Origin: Pseudofrankia saprophytica
GTDB taxonomy: Bacteria > Actinomycetota > Actinomycetes > Frankiales > Frankiaceae
Length of the DNA: 64,000 bases
Direction of reading: 5' to 3'
Assembly: GCF_000235425.2 (NCBI RefSeq)
Contig: NZ_KI912266.1
Location: forward strand, 1,195,886-1,259,885
Made by a program: the position numbers and the translations under genes. Under the pieces are notes generated by a model. The model saw only the letters and a list, made by a program, of their open reading frames with translations. It was not told the DNA's origin and did not search any database. Each line of letters starts with the position of its first letter. Positions within the stretch are counted from its first letter, which is position 1. This document shows positions 7,683 to 16,164 of the stretch, in pieces.

Positions 7683-9005
7683 ATGCCCTGGAAGCCGGAC
7701 CGTGCGCTGATGCTCGGGCTCACCGTGCTCGCCTGTGCCGTAGGCGTCGGTCTGCTCGCAAACGTCGCCCTCGCTGGGTTCTTCGGACTGTCCGCGTTGC
7801 TGGTCGCCGGCGCCCGCGGACCACGGCGTACCGCCGCGATCGGCGCCCTGGCGGTGGTGGTGGCCGTCCTGTCCGGAATCTGGGATCACCGGTTCGGACA
7901 GTCCCAGCACCTCGCCGCGATCGTGCTGGTCGCCGCGCAGTCCGCCGTGGCCGTCTGGATCGCGGTACACAGGACCCTGCGGGAGTCGGAGCTGCGCCAT
8001 CGCGAGTCCGAGCTGCGCCGGGTCCGGGCGGTGGCTGACGTCGCCCAGCGCGCGCTGCTGCCCGAGGTGCCCACCATGCTCGACGGAGCCCGGCTGGCGG
8101 CCCGCTACCTGTCGGCGGCCGAGGAGGCCTCCGTCGGTGGCGACCTGTACGAGGTCGTCGCCACCAAGCACACCATCCGCGTGATCATCGGCGATGTCCG
8201 TGGCAAGGGCCTGCCGGCCGTGCGTCTCGCCTCAGTCGTGCTCGGGGCGTTCCGCGAGGCGGCGGTGACCTGGCTCGAGCCGGAGCAGGTGGCAGCGGCC
8301 TGCGCCAAGGCCGTCAACCGGGAGGCGGACGCGGAGGACTTCGTCACCGCTCTGCTGCTCGACATTCATCCCGATGGACGACTCAGTCTCTGCTCCGCCG
8401 GTCACCATCCGCCGATGCACCTGCCCATGCGGTCCTCGACTGGAGCCACGGCGGCGGCCGGGCAGGACGCCCAGGCCGGCGGGGAGATTCGGTTGAAGTC
8501 GCCCAGCCCGCCGCTAGGGCTCGCCGAACGGTTCACGCCGTCCGCCGCGCGCTGGGCCGTTGGTGACCGGTTGCTGCTGTTCACCGACGGGCTGATCGAG
8601 GCCCGTTCACCGAGCGGCGAGTTCTTCCCGCTCGAGGACCATCTCGACGCGCTGCTCGACGGCACGATCGAGGAGGCGCTGGACCGGCTGACCGAACGCG
8701 TCACCCGGCACGCGGGCGGGCACCTGCGCGACGACCTCGCGATGCTGCTCATCGAACGGCGCCCGCTCGCGTCCGAGCCCACGGTGCCGCGGCAACCGTC
8801 CGCCGCGGACAGCGGCGAGCCGCGCACCGCGCCCGGCGCCCCCGATCCGGACGCCCCCGATCCGGACGCCCTCGATCCAGACGCCGGACCGGCAGCCGAG
8901 ACTGCTGGCGCGGCCGCGGGCAACCCCGGGCACATCCGCGGGAACGGACCGGGTCCGTCCGGGTGGCGCCGGCTGCGGGTTGGCCGCTCGCACCGCTCCG
9001 GCTGA
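7683..9005 (+). CDS. Membrane-bound SpoIIE-type PP2C serine phosphatase
   Basis: This 440-aa protein starts with about three membrane helices (residues 9-43, 51-66, 76-96). A short helical linker rich in RESEL follows, then a PP2C/SpoIIE domain from about 115 to 360. The domain motifs are VGGDLYEV (151-158), GDVRGKGLPAVR (170-181), SAGHHPP, LLLFTDGLIEARSP and DDLAMLL, which include the metal-binding aspartates. Such enzymes dephosphorylate anti-anti-sigma factors or similar partners in actinobacterial signalling (family knowledge). The C-terminal 75 residues are disordered and hold three APDPD-type units. No partner kinase or anti-sigma gene is adjacent, so its target is unknown. Confidence 0.93.
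   Translation: MPWKPDRALMLGLTVLACAVGVGLLANVALAGFFGLSALLVAGARGPRRTAAIGALAVVVAVLSGIWDHRFGQSQHLAAIVLVAAQSAVAVWIAVHRTLRESELRHRESELRRVRAVADVAQRALLPEVPTMLDGARLAARYLSAAEEASVGGDLYEVVATKHTIRVIIGDVRGKGLPAVRLASVVLGAFREAAVTWLEPEQVAAACAKAVNREADAEDFVTALLLDIHPDGRLSLCSAGHHPPMHLPMRSSTGATAAAGQDAQAGGEIRLKSPSPPLGLAERFTPSAARWAVGDRLLLFTDGLIEARSPSGEFFPLEDHLDALLDGTIEEALDRLTERVTRHAGGHLRDDLAMLLIERRPLASEPTVPRQPSAADSGEPRTAPGAPDPDAPDPDALDPDAGPAAETAGAAAGNPGHIRGNGPGPSGWRRLRVGRSHRSG
8838..8882 (+). repeat. 15-bp tandem repeat x3 in the phosphatase C-terminus
   Basis: Three 15-base units encode APDPD, APDPD, ALDPD in the disordered tail of the phosphatase. This is a likely slippage tract. Confidence 0.85.
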
Positions 9006-9007
9006 GG

Positions 9008-9193
9008 TCAGTTGCCGTTGCGGTAGTCGATCGGGCCGGGCAGGTCGACCCTGGAGTCGTGGCCCCAGCCGTCCTTCGACCAGAGTCGCCAGTCGATCCG
9101 GCCGAGCGTGAACCTGACCTGCTTGACGCCCGTGCCGTCGCCGCTGAACTTAAGGGGGCCGAACGAGCTCCAGCCCCGGTAGAACAGGCCCAT
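9008..9193 (-). CDS. Short DUF4236-like protein
   Basis: A 61-aa reading frame starts at an ATG with GGAG nine bases upstream. It begins MGLFYRGWSSFGPLKFSGDG and is rich in Gly, Trp and Arg. The start resembles DUF4236 domains (short beta-rich, often beginning M-G-[LF]-x-[FY]-R-x-x-x-x-x-G-P-x-[KR]-x-x), but the rest is too short for a firm match. It converges on the phosphatase gene, with stop codons only 2 bases apart. Function unknown. Confidence 0.55.
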   Translation of the reverse strand: MGLFYRGWSSFGPLKFSGDGTGVKQVRFTLGRIDWRLWSKDGWGHDSRVDLPGPIDYRNGN

Positions 9194-9731
9194 TTCTGTG
9201 CTCCTGGAAACGGGGCCCGATGATCGGGCCCAAGCGGTTGTGGTCGTGAATCCGGCCGGACGGCGAGTATGCACGTCGGCGAGTTGGTGCGAGGTTAGTT
9301 CGACGCGACGGCCAACCGGCGAGAATGACCGGTACGCGACTGGCGCGGGCAACCATACCGAATCCGTGATCCGGATGCTCCGTGTGCGGTGTCGACAACG
9401 CTCCAAGGTGTCATGGGTGCCTGCCACCTCGCCCTGGGTTTACCGGGCCGCGCCACTGGCGTGACCTTCCGTCCAGGTCCGTGGACGCGCCCGCGATCGT
9501 TCCGCCGGCCGGCTGGCGCCCGTTGGACATGGACACCTGGTGAACTCCGGAAGGACACGGCCGGGCCGCCCACTACCGGTCCTCGTGGCGGGACGCGGAC
9601 GTCTCTGCCGGACACCGACCGGCTCCTACTACTGTCGACGGCACAGATCTGCCTTCGCGCAGCGCGGCGCCTACAGATCCCGGACGCCACCGGAAGCCAT
9701 CGGACGGCGGGAAGAGCCGCGAGTGCGCCCG
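9194..9731. other. Intergenic region without a supported gene
   Basis: Reading frames in this interval are low-quality shadows on both strands, with no recognisable domain. It contains the divergent promoters of the small DUF4236-like gene and the carboxylesterase gene. I see no clear hairpin terminator or operator. Confidence 0.4.
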
Positions 9732-11594
9732 ATGAACAACCCTGGCCGGGGAGGGATCGATGATGCGCGCATCCAGGTCGCTGGCATGGTCGCTGGTGTG
9801 GTCGCCGGCCAGCGTCGGCTGACGTTGACCCCCATCATCGGCTGGCGGCGAGCGGGCGTCTCCTCGCGCGCGAGTGTCGCGCCCGCGGACCAGGCCAGCC
9901 CGCGCACACGCCGGTTTCCGCCCGGCAGGCGCCGGACCGGTTGGCTTGCCCGCGCCGTCGCCACCGCGGCGGCGACGGCCGTCGTCGCCGCCGGGGCGAC
10001 CGCCTGTTCGCCCGATGGCGGCGGCCCCACCGCGGTTGACCGGTCGGCGCCGTCGGACTCCCTGAGCGGAGCCGGGGCGACGTTCAGCGCGGACCCGAAA
10101 GGACAGCCACCCGTCATCGCCACCGCCGGCGGCCTGGTCAGTGGCATTCGCGCGGGTCAGGTGGATCGCTACCACGCGATTCCGTTCGCCGCGCCGCCGG
10201 TCGGGATGCTGCGTTGGGCCGCTCCGACGCCGTCGAAGCCGTGGCAGGGCATTCGCGACGGCAGCCGCGGCGCGCCGGCCTGCACGCAGACGGGCACGCT
10301 GAGTGCGCTGTCCAGCGAGGACTGTCTGTACCTGGCGGTCTCCCGGCCAGCGGGAGCGCCGACGAGCGGTCACCTGCCCGTGATCTTCTGGATCCACGGC
10401 GGCGCATTCGTCGGCGGCACCGGCGAGCAGGCGGATCCGACCGCGCTGACCACCGGCGGTCCGGCGATCGTCGTCACCACGAACTACCGCCTCGGAGCGC
10501 TCGGATATCTCGTCCTGCCCTCGCTGACCCAGGAGAGTGGCGGGGACGCCGGCAACTACGCCACCCAGGATCTGACCGCCGCGCTCGGCTGGGTCCGGAA
10601 CAATGCCGCGGCGTTCGGTGGCGACCCGAAGAACGTGACGATCATGGGAGAGTCGGCCGGGTCGATCAATGTCTGCGCGCTGCTGGCCGCGCCGGCCGCG
10701 AGTGGGCTGTTCCAGCGCGCGGTCATGGAAAGCGGACCGTGCGGCTGGAAGCTCCCGACCATGGCGGCCGCCGCGCAGACCGGTTCCGCGCTGGCAAGCC
10801 GGCTCGGCTGTGTCGACGCGGCAACGGCCGCGCTCTGTCTACGCTTCCACCCGGCGGCCGAGATCATGACCGCGGCCGCCGCCGACGGCTCGATTTTCAA
10901 TCCGTTCCCGTTCTCACCCGCCGTCGGTGGCAAGACTCTGCCGTTCACCCCGTACCAGGCGCTATGGAATGGGAAGCTGGCGGACGTACCAATACTGATG
11001 GGCACGGTCCACGACGAGGGGCGGCCGTTCACGACCTACTGGGCCAACCAGGGGCCGATCACCGACTTCGGCGTGGACGGCATCATCCGTACCCAGTTCC
11101 CCGACCGCGCCGAACGTGTGCTCGCCGCCTACCCGCCCGGACAGGTACCCGCCCGCGAACGTCTGTCGCGAATCATCACCGACTCGATGTTCACCTGCCA
11201 GGCGACCACCTTCGCGCAGCTCACCACCGCGATCGCGCGCATGCCGACGTACCTGTACGAGTTCGACGTCCCGGAGCGGCCGGCCGCGAGTTCCGAGTTC
11301 GGTACTGGCGCCACCCACGGCGCGGAGCTCGACTTCCTGTTCCCCGGCCTCGACGGCAGGCTCACCACGTCGGCGCAGCACGCACTCTCGACGTCGGTGG
11401 TCGGCTACTGGACCCGCTTCGCGGCGACCGGGAACCCGAACGGCTCCGGCGAGGCCACCAGCTCGACGGTCCCCTGGCCGCTCTTCGACGTCCAGGCGGT
11501 CCGTTCCGGCGACGACCGCCTGCTGCTCACCCCCGGCAGGACCGTCCCGGCCACCGACACCTGGTCGGCCCATCACTGCGATGTCTGGAGCTGA
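9732..11594 (+). CDS. Type-B carboxylesterase, probable exported lipoprotein
   Basis: The alpha/beta-hydrolase carboxylesterase core shows GGLVSGIRAG, the FWIHGGAFVGG oxyanion region, the nucleophile elbow GESAGS, EDCLYLAV with its disulfide Cys, and an Asp/Glu and His late in the chain (ATHGAELDFLF). A signal-like stretch RAVATAAATAVVAAGATAC precedes SPDGGG, consistent with lipoprotein processing at that Cys. The start is uncertain: the chosen ATG gives 620 aa with a long N-terminal region of about 80 residues before the hydrophobic core, and an in-frame ATG at 9786 or a later start would shorten it. The enzyme would hydrolyse esters outside the membrane. The natural substrate is unknown, and the next gene in the same direction is 148 bases away. 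Confidence 0.88.
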   Translation: MNNPGRGGIDDARIQVAGMVAGVVAGQRRLTLTPIIGWRRAGVSSRASVAPADQASPRTRRFPPGRRRTGWLARAVATAAATAVVAAGATACSPDGGGPTAVDRSAPSDSLSGAGATFSADPKGQPPVIATAGGLVSGIRAGQVDRYHAIPFAAPPVGMLRWAAPTPSKPWQGIRDGSRGAPACTQTGTLSALSSEDCLYLAVSRPAGAPTSGHLPVIFWIHGGAFVGGTGEQADPTALTTGGPAIVVTTNYRLGALGYLVLPSLTQESGGDAGNYATQDLTAALGWVRNNAAAFGGDPKNVTIMGESAGSINVCALLAAPAASGLFQRAVMESGPCGWKLPTMAAAAQTGSALASRLGCVDAATAALCLRFHPAAEIMTAAAADGSIFNPFPFSPAVGGKTLPFTPYQALWNGKLADVPILMGTVHDEGRPFTTYWANQGPITDFGVDGIIRTQFPDRAERVLAAYPPGQVPARERLSRIITDSMFTCQATTFAQLTTAIARMPTYLYEFDVPERPAASSEFGTGATHGAELDFLFPGLDGRLTTSAQHALSTSVVGYWTRFAATGNPNGSGEATSSTVPWPLFDVQAVRSGDDRLLLTPGRTVPATDTWSAHHCDVWS

Positions 11595-11741
11595 CGCCAC
11601 CCTCGCCACGCTCTGCCCTCCGCCACACTCTGCCCCGCCACGCTCTGCCCTCGGCCGAACCCCCTTGCGCGGATGCGGGCGATCGGTTCACCGTGTGGGG
11701 CGACGAGCGGGGTCCGGCACCCCGCCGGAGCGAGGGGTGGC

Positions 11742-12473
11742 ATGGTCGGGGCGATCGCGACGGCGACCGGCGCGGCGAAGGGCTTCCTGCCCAGCGAGTC
11801 CGCGTTTCGTTTCACCAATCGCTTCCCGCGTCAGCGGGTCCTCACCGCACGGGTACCAGGTCTGGGCAAGGGCATCCCGATCGGCGACGCGAGCCGCGGC
11901 CTGTGCGGCGGCATGATCTTCGCGGTGCGCGACCTGTTCGAGGCGGACCGGGAGCCGCCGGCGGATGTCGCGCCGCCACCTCCTGAATCACCGCTGTACA
12001 AATACATCGTCCGCCGCCTGTTCGCGAGCTGGGATCTCCCCCGCGGCGCGCTGCGCTACTACCGCCTGCAGCGAACGGCCGATGCGGACGTCGTCTGGGC
12101 GCTCGGCCGACGCGCCGGCATCGGCCGCGTCACGGTCGTCGATGAATGGCCGAAGGTCCGCCTCGACCTGGACTCCGGCCGCCTTTCCGCCCTCGGAATC
12201 ATCACCGTACATTCCGTCGACCCGGCGAAACTGGGCTTCAACCACCAGGTCCTCGCCTACGCCTACGAGCAGTCCGGCACGGCGGTGACCCTGCGCGTCT
12301 ACGACCCGAACACCCCCCTGGACCGTGCCGACGACATCACCCTCTCCTTCGACACCGCCAACCCCGCCGGCCCGGTTCCCATCACCCACAACCTGGCCAT
12401 CTCCGGCCGCCCCGTCCGCGGCTTCTTCCACACCACCTACCGCTGGTCCGACCCCGCCGCCATCACCACCTGA
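11742..12473 (+). CDS. Papain-like cysteine-peptidase-fold protein (putative)
   Basis: I chose the ATG with GAGGGG just upstream, giving 243 aa. I do not know a named family, but the pattern fits a papain-like catalytic set: Cys55 in DASRGLCGGM at the start of a helix, His168 in GFNHQVLAYAY entering a strand, and Asp188 in LRVYDPN. The C-terminal part is beta-rich (ITLSFDTANPAGPVPITHN). The N-terminus has no signal peptide. The layout of a helix-start Cys, distant His and a following Y-D-P-N resembles C39/C70-like and Clan CA peptidase-like proteins. Activity is inference. It is followed, convergently, by the septum-formation gene. Confidence 0.6.
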   Translation: MVGAIATATGAAKGFLPSESAFRFTNRFPRQRVLTARVPGLGKGIPIGDASRGLCGGMIFAVRDLFEADREPPADVAPPPPESPLYKYIVRRLFASWDLPRGALRYYRLQRTADADVVWALGRRAGIGRVTVVDEWPKVRLDLDSGRLSALGIITVHSVDPAKLGFNHQVLAYAYEQSGTAVTLRVYDPNTPLDRADDITLSFDTANPAGPVPITHNLAISGRPVRGFFHTTYRWSDPAAITT

Positions 12474-12519
12474 CCCACCGCGGTCTCCCGCGCCAGCGGG
12501 ATCTCGGTCCGGGCCGGGT

Positions 12520-13845
12520 TCATCCCGGCGGGAGCTGGTCGCCCGTGACGGGGCTGGGCTCGCCAGCCGCGGTCGTGTAGACGAGCAGGCAGGTGATCGT
12601 CCGGCTGCCGGCGCTCCAGCTGTCCGGTACCAGGGCGCTCCAGGTGAGCCGCACCGTCGCCGTCTCCTGGAAGTTCGGCCCGAAGCGGGCGTGGGCGACG
12701 GCCAGGCAGCGCTCGCCGGCCTCCTTGTTGAACGCGTCCTCGGTGGGCACCGCGCCGTCGGCCGTGTCGGCCATCCGGGTGTCGCCGATCGCGGCCAGCT
12801 CGTGCGGGCCGGCGCAGTCGACCACGCCTCCGGTCGCCACCGCGAGGCAGGCGCCGACGGGGTAGACCCAGGACTGGTCGGCGCCCTTCACCGCGCCGGA
12901 GAACAGGTCGAACGCCGTCCACCGCCCGGTCTCGCCGACGAGGGGAACGTCCGCCCGCAGAATGCACCAGAGGTCGCGGTCACCCGACTGCCAGGTCGCC
13001 TCCGTCGGACCGGTCGCCGCGGCCGAGAACCTCCCGTTGGGGTCGATCGCGTAGCCGAGGTAGGTCTGGGCCGCCCCCGCGCAGGAACGCTGGATGAGGG
13101 CCGCCCACTCCTCCTGGGAGGGGTAGGGCGCGCCCGGCGGGTAGTCGCCCGCGAGCAAGACCGGCTCGTCGCTGATCGCCTCGAAGCGGTGCGGCCGGTC
13201 GCAGGGAACGTCCGACACGTCGGGCGTGACGCCGTCCCAGGTGTAGCAGTGACCGCGCTGGAAGTCACGGCCCGTGAGCTGGGGGGCGACCGCGGGTGTG
13301 GCGGCCGCGGATGGCGTGGCCCCGGCCGGTGTGGCCCCGGCCGACGGCGCCGCCGACCGGCCCGCGGCCGGCTCGCTCGCGTCTGTCTCGTTCCCGCTGG
13401 TGACGCGGGACACGGCGTAGGCGACGACGACCGCCGCGAGGAGCAGGACGACGACGAGCGCCCTCCTTCTGGGCGCGCCGCGGCGGCGGCCCGGCCCGCC
13501 AGTGGCTGGCGGTGGTGGAGATGCGGGCGCAGGTGCGGGCGAGACCGGAGAAGAGGGCGCGGCCGGGTGCGCGGGGCGGGACGCCGTCGAGTCCAGGTAG
13601 CTGGTCCAGCGTCCGTTCGGGGACGGAGCCGGCTCGTCTGACTGGTCCTGCGCGTCGCGCTGGTCCAGCGCGTCGGGCGCCGGCGGTTCCACCCGCCGGC
13701 CGAAGGACTCGTACGCCTCCCGGATCGCGCGGGCGTCACGAGTCGTGGGATCAGCCGCGGCGGGATCAGCCGCGGCGGGATCGCTCGGGTGGCCATCGCT
13801 CGACGGAGCGGCAGGCTCCGGCGCGGGGGATTCCTCGTCCGCCAC
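12520..13845 (-). CDS. Septum-formation domain membrane protein
   Basis: This is a 441-aa protein. Residues 1-120 are Pro/Ala/Asp-rich and cytosolic. One membrane helix follows (ALVVVLLLAAVVVAYAV, about 130-148), then an Ala/Pro/Thr linker and an extracytoplasmic part. Conserved-looking cysteines and motifs there (GHCYTWDG, VPCDRPHRFEA, WCILRADVP, GACLAV, VVDCAGPHELAAIG) match two copies of the actinobacterial septum-formation (Septum_form) domain, with its C-x-H-x-x-E core. The domain name comes from family knowledge and its biochemical role is unclear. It lies alone on its strand, upstream of the tRNA-Glu locus. The N-terminus contains a short DPAAA repeat. Confidence 0.85.
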   Translation of the reverse strand: MADEESPAPEPAAPSSDGHPSDPAAADPAAADPTTRDARAIREAYESFGRRVEPPAPDALDQRDAQDQSDEPAPSPNGRWTSYLDSTASRPAHPAAPSSPVSPAPAPASPPPPATGGPGRRRGAPRRRALVVVLLLAAVVVAYAVSRVTSGNETDASEPAAGRSAAPSAGATPAGATPSAAATPAVAPQLTGRDFQRGHCYTWDGVTPDVSDVPCDRPHRFEAISDEPVLLAGDYPPGAPYPSQEEWAALIQRSCAGAAQTYLGYAIDPNGRFSAAATGPTEATWQSGDRDLWCILRADVPLVGETGRWTAFDLFSGAVKGADQSWVYPVGACLAVATGGVVDCAGPHELAAIGDTRMADTADGAVPTEDAFNKEAGERCLAVAHARFGPNFQETATVRLTWSALVPDSWSAGSRTITCLLVYTTAAGEPSPVTGDQLPPG

Positions 13846-13990
13846 GGTGCTCGGCCCCCACCTGTCGCCTCAGGGTGTGCATGGCGTTCCCGCAGACGGC
13901 GGGCCGCATCCTCGTTAAGGGAAGATATCGGCCATCGACCCTACGTTCAGGGTGATTGGATCCATTGCCGCGCGGCGCGTCGGCCGCGCG

Positions 13991-14018
13991 GCGTCCGGCG
14001 TCCGGCGTCCGGCGTCCG
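13991..14018. repeat. GCGTCCG heptamer x4
   Basis: Four perfect head-to-tail heptamers start at 13991, 13998, 14005 and 14012. This is a simple-sequence tract in non-coding DNA. Confidence 0.85.
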
Positions 14019-14111
14019 CCAGGAAAACGGACCAGGCCAACCGATGCCCCCGCACCAAGGCGGAACCCGCCATTTGCGGGGAGGTTAAGGGGTGGAGCCC
14101 CCTGGCATGGG

Positions 14112-14128
14112 GTCCGGGGCTCGGCCCC
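14112..14128. repeat. Palindromic dispersed repeat, copy 1
   Basis: GTCCGGGGCTCGGCCCC contains a GGGGC-tcg-GCCCC hairpin. A second copy lies at 14293-14309, and both are followed a few bases on by GCAACAT, so the repeated unit is longer than the hairpin. Confidence 0.7.
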
Positions 14129-14292
14129 ACGGCAACATCACGCCCGCCGGCGAAGCCGCCCAAAGGGCCGGCGAGCAAGCCAGCCCAACGTGTGCAGCTT
14201 CAGCGATGGAAGTTGAACCCTGATCTTGACCGCTACCCGCGGCACCGCGAAGCGAACCCGTCAGCCGGTGACGAGATGTAGTTCCTCGTGGC

Positions 14293-14309
14293 GTCCGGGG
14301 CTCGGCCCC
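14293..14309. repeat. Palindromic dispersed repeat, copy 2
   Basis: Second copy of the 17-base element found at 14112-14128, 181 bases away, 3' of the tRNA-Glu gene on its transcribed strand. Confidence 0.7.
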
Positions 14310-14336
14310 GGAGCAACATGGCGCGGGAGCCTGGGA

Positions 14337-14355
14337 GTAGATCCAAAGGATCTAC
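14337..14355 (-). terminator. Hairpin downstream of tRNA-Glu
   Basis: GTAGATCC-aaa-GGATCTAC forms a perfect 8-bp stem with a 3-base loop, 22 bases past the tRNA 3' end on the minus strand. No T run follows, as is common in actinobacteria. A terminator or processing signal is likely. Confidence 0.55.
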
Positions 14356-14376
14356 GAACAGGCAAAGCCGATCGTG

Positions 14377-14449
14377 TGCCCCCAACGGGATTCGAACCCG
14401 TGCTACCGCCTTGAAAGGGCGACGTCCTGGGCCACTAGACGATGGGGGC
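14377..14449 (-). tRNA. tRNA-Glu (anticodon TTC)
   Basis: The minus strand folds as a cloverleaf. Acceptor arm GCCCCCA pairs with TGGGGGC, the anticodon stem-loop is CGCCC-TTTCAAG-GC type with anticodon TTC, and the T arm contains GGTTCGAATCC. Discriminator base A is at 14377 and CCA is not encoded. Length is 73 bases. Confidence 0.96.
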
Positions 14450-14937
14450 GGAAGGCCCTGAGCGGCCGCCGCGAGTGGCCCGGACCCTCAGGATCTCCTG
14501 GCCAGCATAGGGGACCGGCTAGTCAACCGCCAAACAGGTTCCCGTCGGCCGGCCCGACCAACCGCACTCCACCCCGAACGAGGTCGGTCTTCGCTGGGAG
14601 CAGGGCCGCCGCCATGACGACCCCGGCGTAGACCTCGTCCGCGGACCTCGTCGATGTCCGCGGACCTCGTCGATCAGACGGCCGGTGGCGATGAGCGTGG
14701 CGGGGACCCGGTTGGCGGTGCCCCGGCCGGACGTTGTGGACCCATGAAGCCCTGTCGTTGCCGACAGCCGCCATCCGGCCACGGATGCCACCGATGGCCG
14801 AAGACGGCGCCGTCAACATTCCGGCGGCCCATTACAGCCGCCTTCGACGGAGATCATTGTTCATTGATTCCCGAGGTTCGTGCCGCAAGTTTTCGCAAGC
14901 CCTTTCGGACCCTTCAATCCGAACGCGGACGCCATGG
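14450..14937. other. Intergenic region without a supported gene
   Basis: This lies between tRNA-Glu and the LacI-family gene. It includes an imperfect direct repeat of CCGCGGACCTCGTCGAT at about 14640-14672. A short minus-strand frame ending near 14523 has codon-like composition (VMAAALLPAKTDLVRGGVRL), but it has no start or family I recognise. It could be the remnant of a decayed gene. Confidence 0.4.
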
Positions 14938-15963
14938 TCAGCGCCGGGGAATCGTCGACCCACGGATCACGAGCCGGACCGGCATCGCGTGCACGCCGCT
15001 GGCGGGTGCCGCGCCATCCAGCGCCTCGAAGATTCGCATGGCGGCGGTGCGGCCGAGCGCCTGCAGGTTCGCGTCGATGCTGGTCAGCTCGGGCCTGGAG
15101 TTGGTCGCGAGCACCTCCCAGTTGTCGTACCCGACGACGGCGACGTCCTCCGGAACCCTCTTGCCCAGGTCACGGAGGATGTCGAGGACGCCGCGCGCGA
15201 TCAGGTCCGAGCCGCAGACGATCCCGTCGATGTCGGGATGCTGGCTGAGCAGCAGCGCCGCGGCGGAGCGGCCCCAGTGCTCGGACCAGTCCGAGAACAT
15301 GACGTCGCCGACGAGCTCAAGCCCCGCGGCCGCCAGGGCGGCCCGTAGGCCGACGGCTCGGTCCTGGGCCGCCGCGTAGGTCGGGTCGCCGCTGACATGG
15401 CAGATGTGCCGCCGGCCCGTCGACAGCAGATGCTCGGTGGCGATGCGCCCGCCGCTGATGTTGTCGGGCACGACGGAGACGTCGGCCGGGTCGTCCGACG
15501 GCGCATAGGCATAGACCACCGGGACCGGGATGCCGTCGCCGAGTGACGGCCGCGGGTTGGTCCGGTCGCCGACGACGATGATGCCGTCGACCCGCCGGTT
15601 GAGCAGTGCCTTGAGATGGTGCTGCTCACGGATCGCGTCGCCGCGCGCGTCACATAGGAAGACGTTGACCTGGCCGGCGCCGAAGGCGTCCTCGGCACCC
15701 ATCAGGATCGGGATCACGAAACGGCCCTCGAGATCGCCCGTGAGCAGGCCCACGGTTCCGCTGCGCCCGGCGAGGAGGCTGCGGGCGAGCTGGTTCGGCG
15801 TGAACGACAGCTGCTCGGCCGCCTGGATGACCCGGCTGCGGGTGGCCGGGGCGACCTCGTCCCGGCCGTTGATGGCCTTGGACGCGGTGGCGAGCGAGAC
15901 GCCCGCGAGCCGCGCCACGTCGCCGAGCGTGGCCGCCTTCCCGGGCGGTTCCACTCGCGCCAT
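14938..15963 (-). CDS. LacI-family transcriptional regulator of the adjacent sugar operon
   Basis: I chose the ATG at 15963, which has AAGGGAG before it, giving 341 aa. Residues 10-30 (TLGDVARLAGVSLATASKAI) form the LacI helix-turn-helix, followed by the hinge helix TPNQLARSLLAGR. A periplasmic-binding-protein-like effector domain then runs from about 60 to the end (IIVVGDRTN, DNISGGRIATEHLL, DGIVCGSDLIARGVLDIL). It is divergent from the solute-binding-protein gene, 201 bases away, and the gap holds a promoter with an inverted repeat. It most likely represses that operon until a sugar binds. An arabinose-containing oligosaccharide is plausible because of the GH127 gene, but this is inference. 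Confidence 0.93.
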   Translation of the reverse strand: MARVEPPGKAATLGDVARLAGVSLATASKAINGRDEVAPATRSRVIQAAEQLSFTPNQLARSLLAGRSGTVGLLTGDLEGRFVIPILMGAEDAFGAGQVNVFLCDARGDAIREQHHLKALLNRRVDGIIVVGDRTNPRPSLGDGIPVPVVYAYAPSDDPADVSVVPDNISGGRIATEHLLSTGRRHICHVSGDPTYAAAQDRAVGLRAALAAAGLELVGDVMFSDWSEHWGRSAAALLLSQHPDIDGIVCGSDLIARGVLDILRDLGKRVPEDVAVVGYDNWEVLATNSRPELTSIDANLQALGRTAAMRIFEALDGAAPASGVHAMPVRLVIRGSTIPRR

Positions 15964-16015
15964 CCCGGCTCCCTTCACCTTGACACGTCCTGCACCTGGA
16001 CCCATCTCCGCACTC

Positions 16016-16044
16016 TTGACACCAACAACACCCGCCGCTAGCTT
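16016..16044 (+). promoter_or_regulatory. Promoter of the sugar ABC/GH127 operon
   Basis: TTGACA (16016-16021) is a perfect -35, followed by 17 bases and TAGCTT (16039-16044) as a reasonable -10. Transcription would start near 16051, directly before the operator at 16060 and 114 bases before the first gene. Confidence 0.65.
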
Positions 16045-16059
16045 GCTAAGCTATCACAT

Positions 16060-16090
16060 GATCCGAAAACCATTTCGGAAGTTTCGGATC
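16060..16090. promoter_or_regulatory. Putative LacI-family operator (CCGAAA/TTTCGG half-sites)
   Basis: GATCCGAAA (16060-16068) and TTTCGGATC (16082-16090) are perfect inverted 9-mers, and a third half-site TTTCGG lies between them (16073-16078). The position just downstream of the promoter -10, between the divergent LacI gene and its target operon, is where a roadblock-type repressor site is expected. Confidence 0.65.
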
Positions 16091-16164
16091 TCCCTCCTCC
16101 ACCCAGTTCACGGCTCTATTCGGGCTCCCCGGGGGCTCGTTCACGGATGAGCTAGGAGGTCAAG

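Larger units (their letters stand above)
13846..14376. other. Repeat-rich intergenic region next to tRNA-Glu
   Basis: There is no gene here. It holds four tandem GCGTCCG heptamers (13991-14018) and two copies of a palindromic element GTCCGGGGCTCGGCCCC (14112-14128 and 14293-14309), both followed within a few bases by GCAACAT. The terminator-like hairpin of tRNA-Glu lies at its right end. Confidence 0.6.

Noticed and set aside
9771-9833. A 20-codon frame (MMRASRSLAWSLVWSPASVG) before the esterase core
   Set aside because: It has a fair ribosome site but no family or Cys/attenuator pattern, and it overlaps the esterase frame. It could be an alternative start followed by a frameshift, but nothing shows this.
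10214-11986. A 590-aa plus-strand frame over the carboxylesterase
   Set aside because: Out-of-frame shadow of a gene with clear catalytic motifs.
13991-14018. GCGTCCG tandem array considered as a CRISPR or iteron origin
   Set aside because: Only four 7-base units without spacers and no cas or replication genes nearby.
14374-14631. Small plus-strand ORF starting MCPQRDSNPCYRL
   Set aside because: This is the reverse complement of tRNA-Glu translated, a well-known annotation artefact; the same holds for the frame starting at 33158 over tRNA-Asp.
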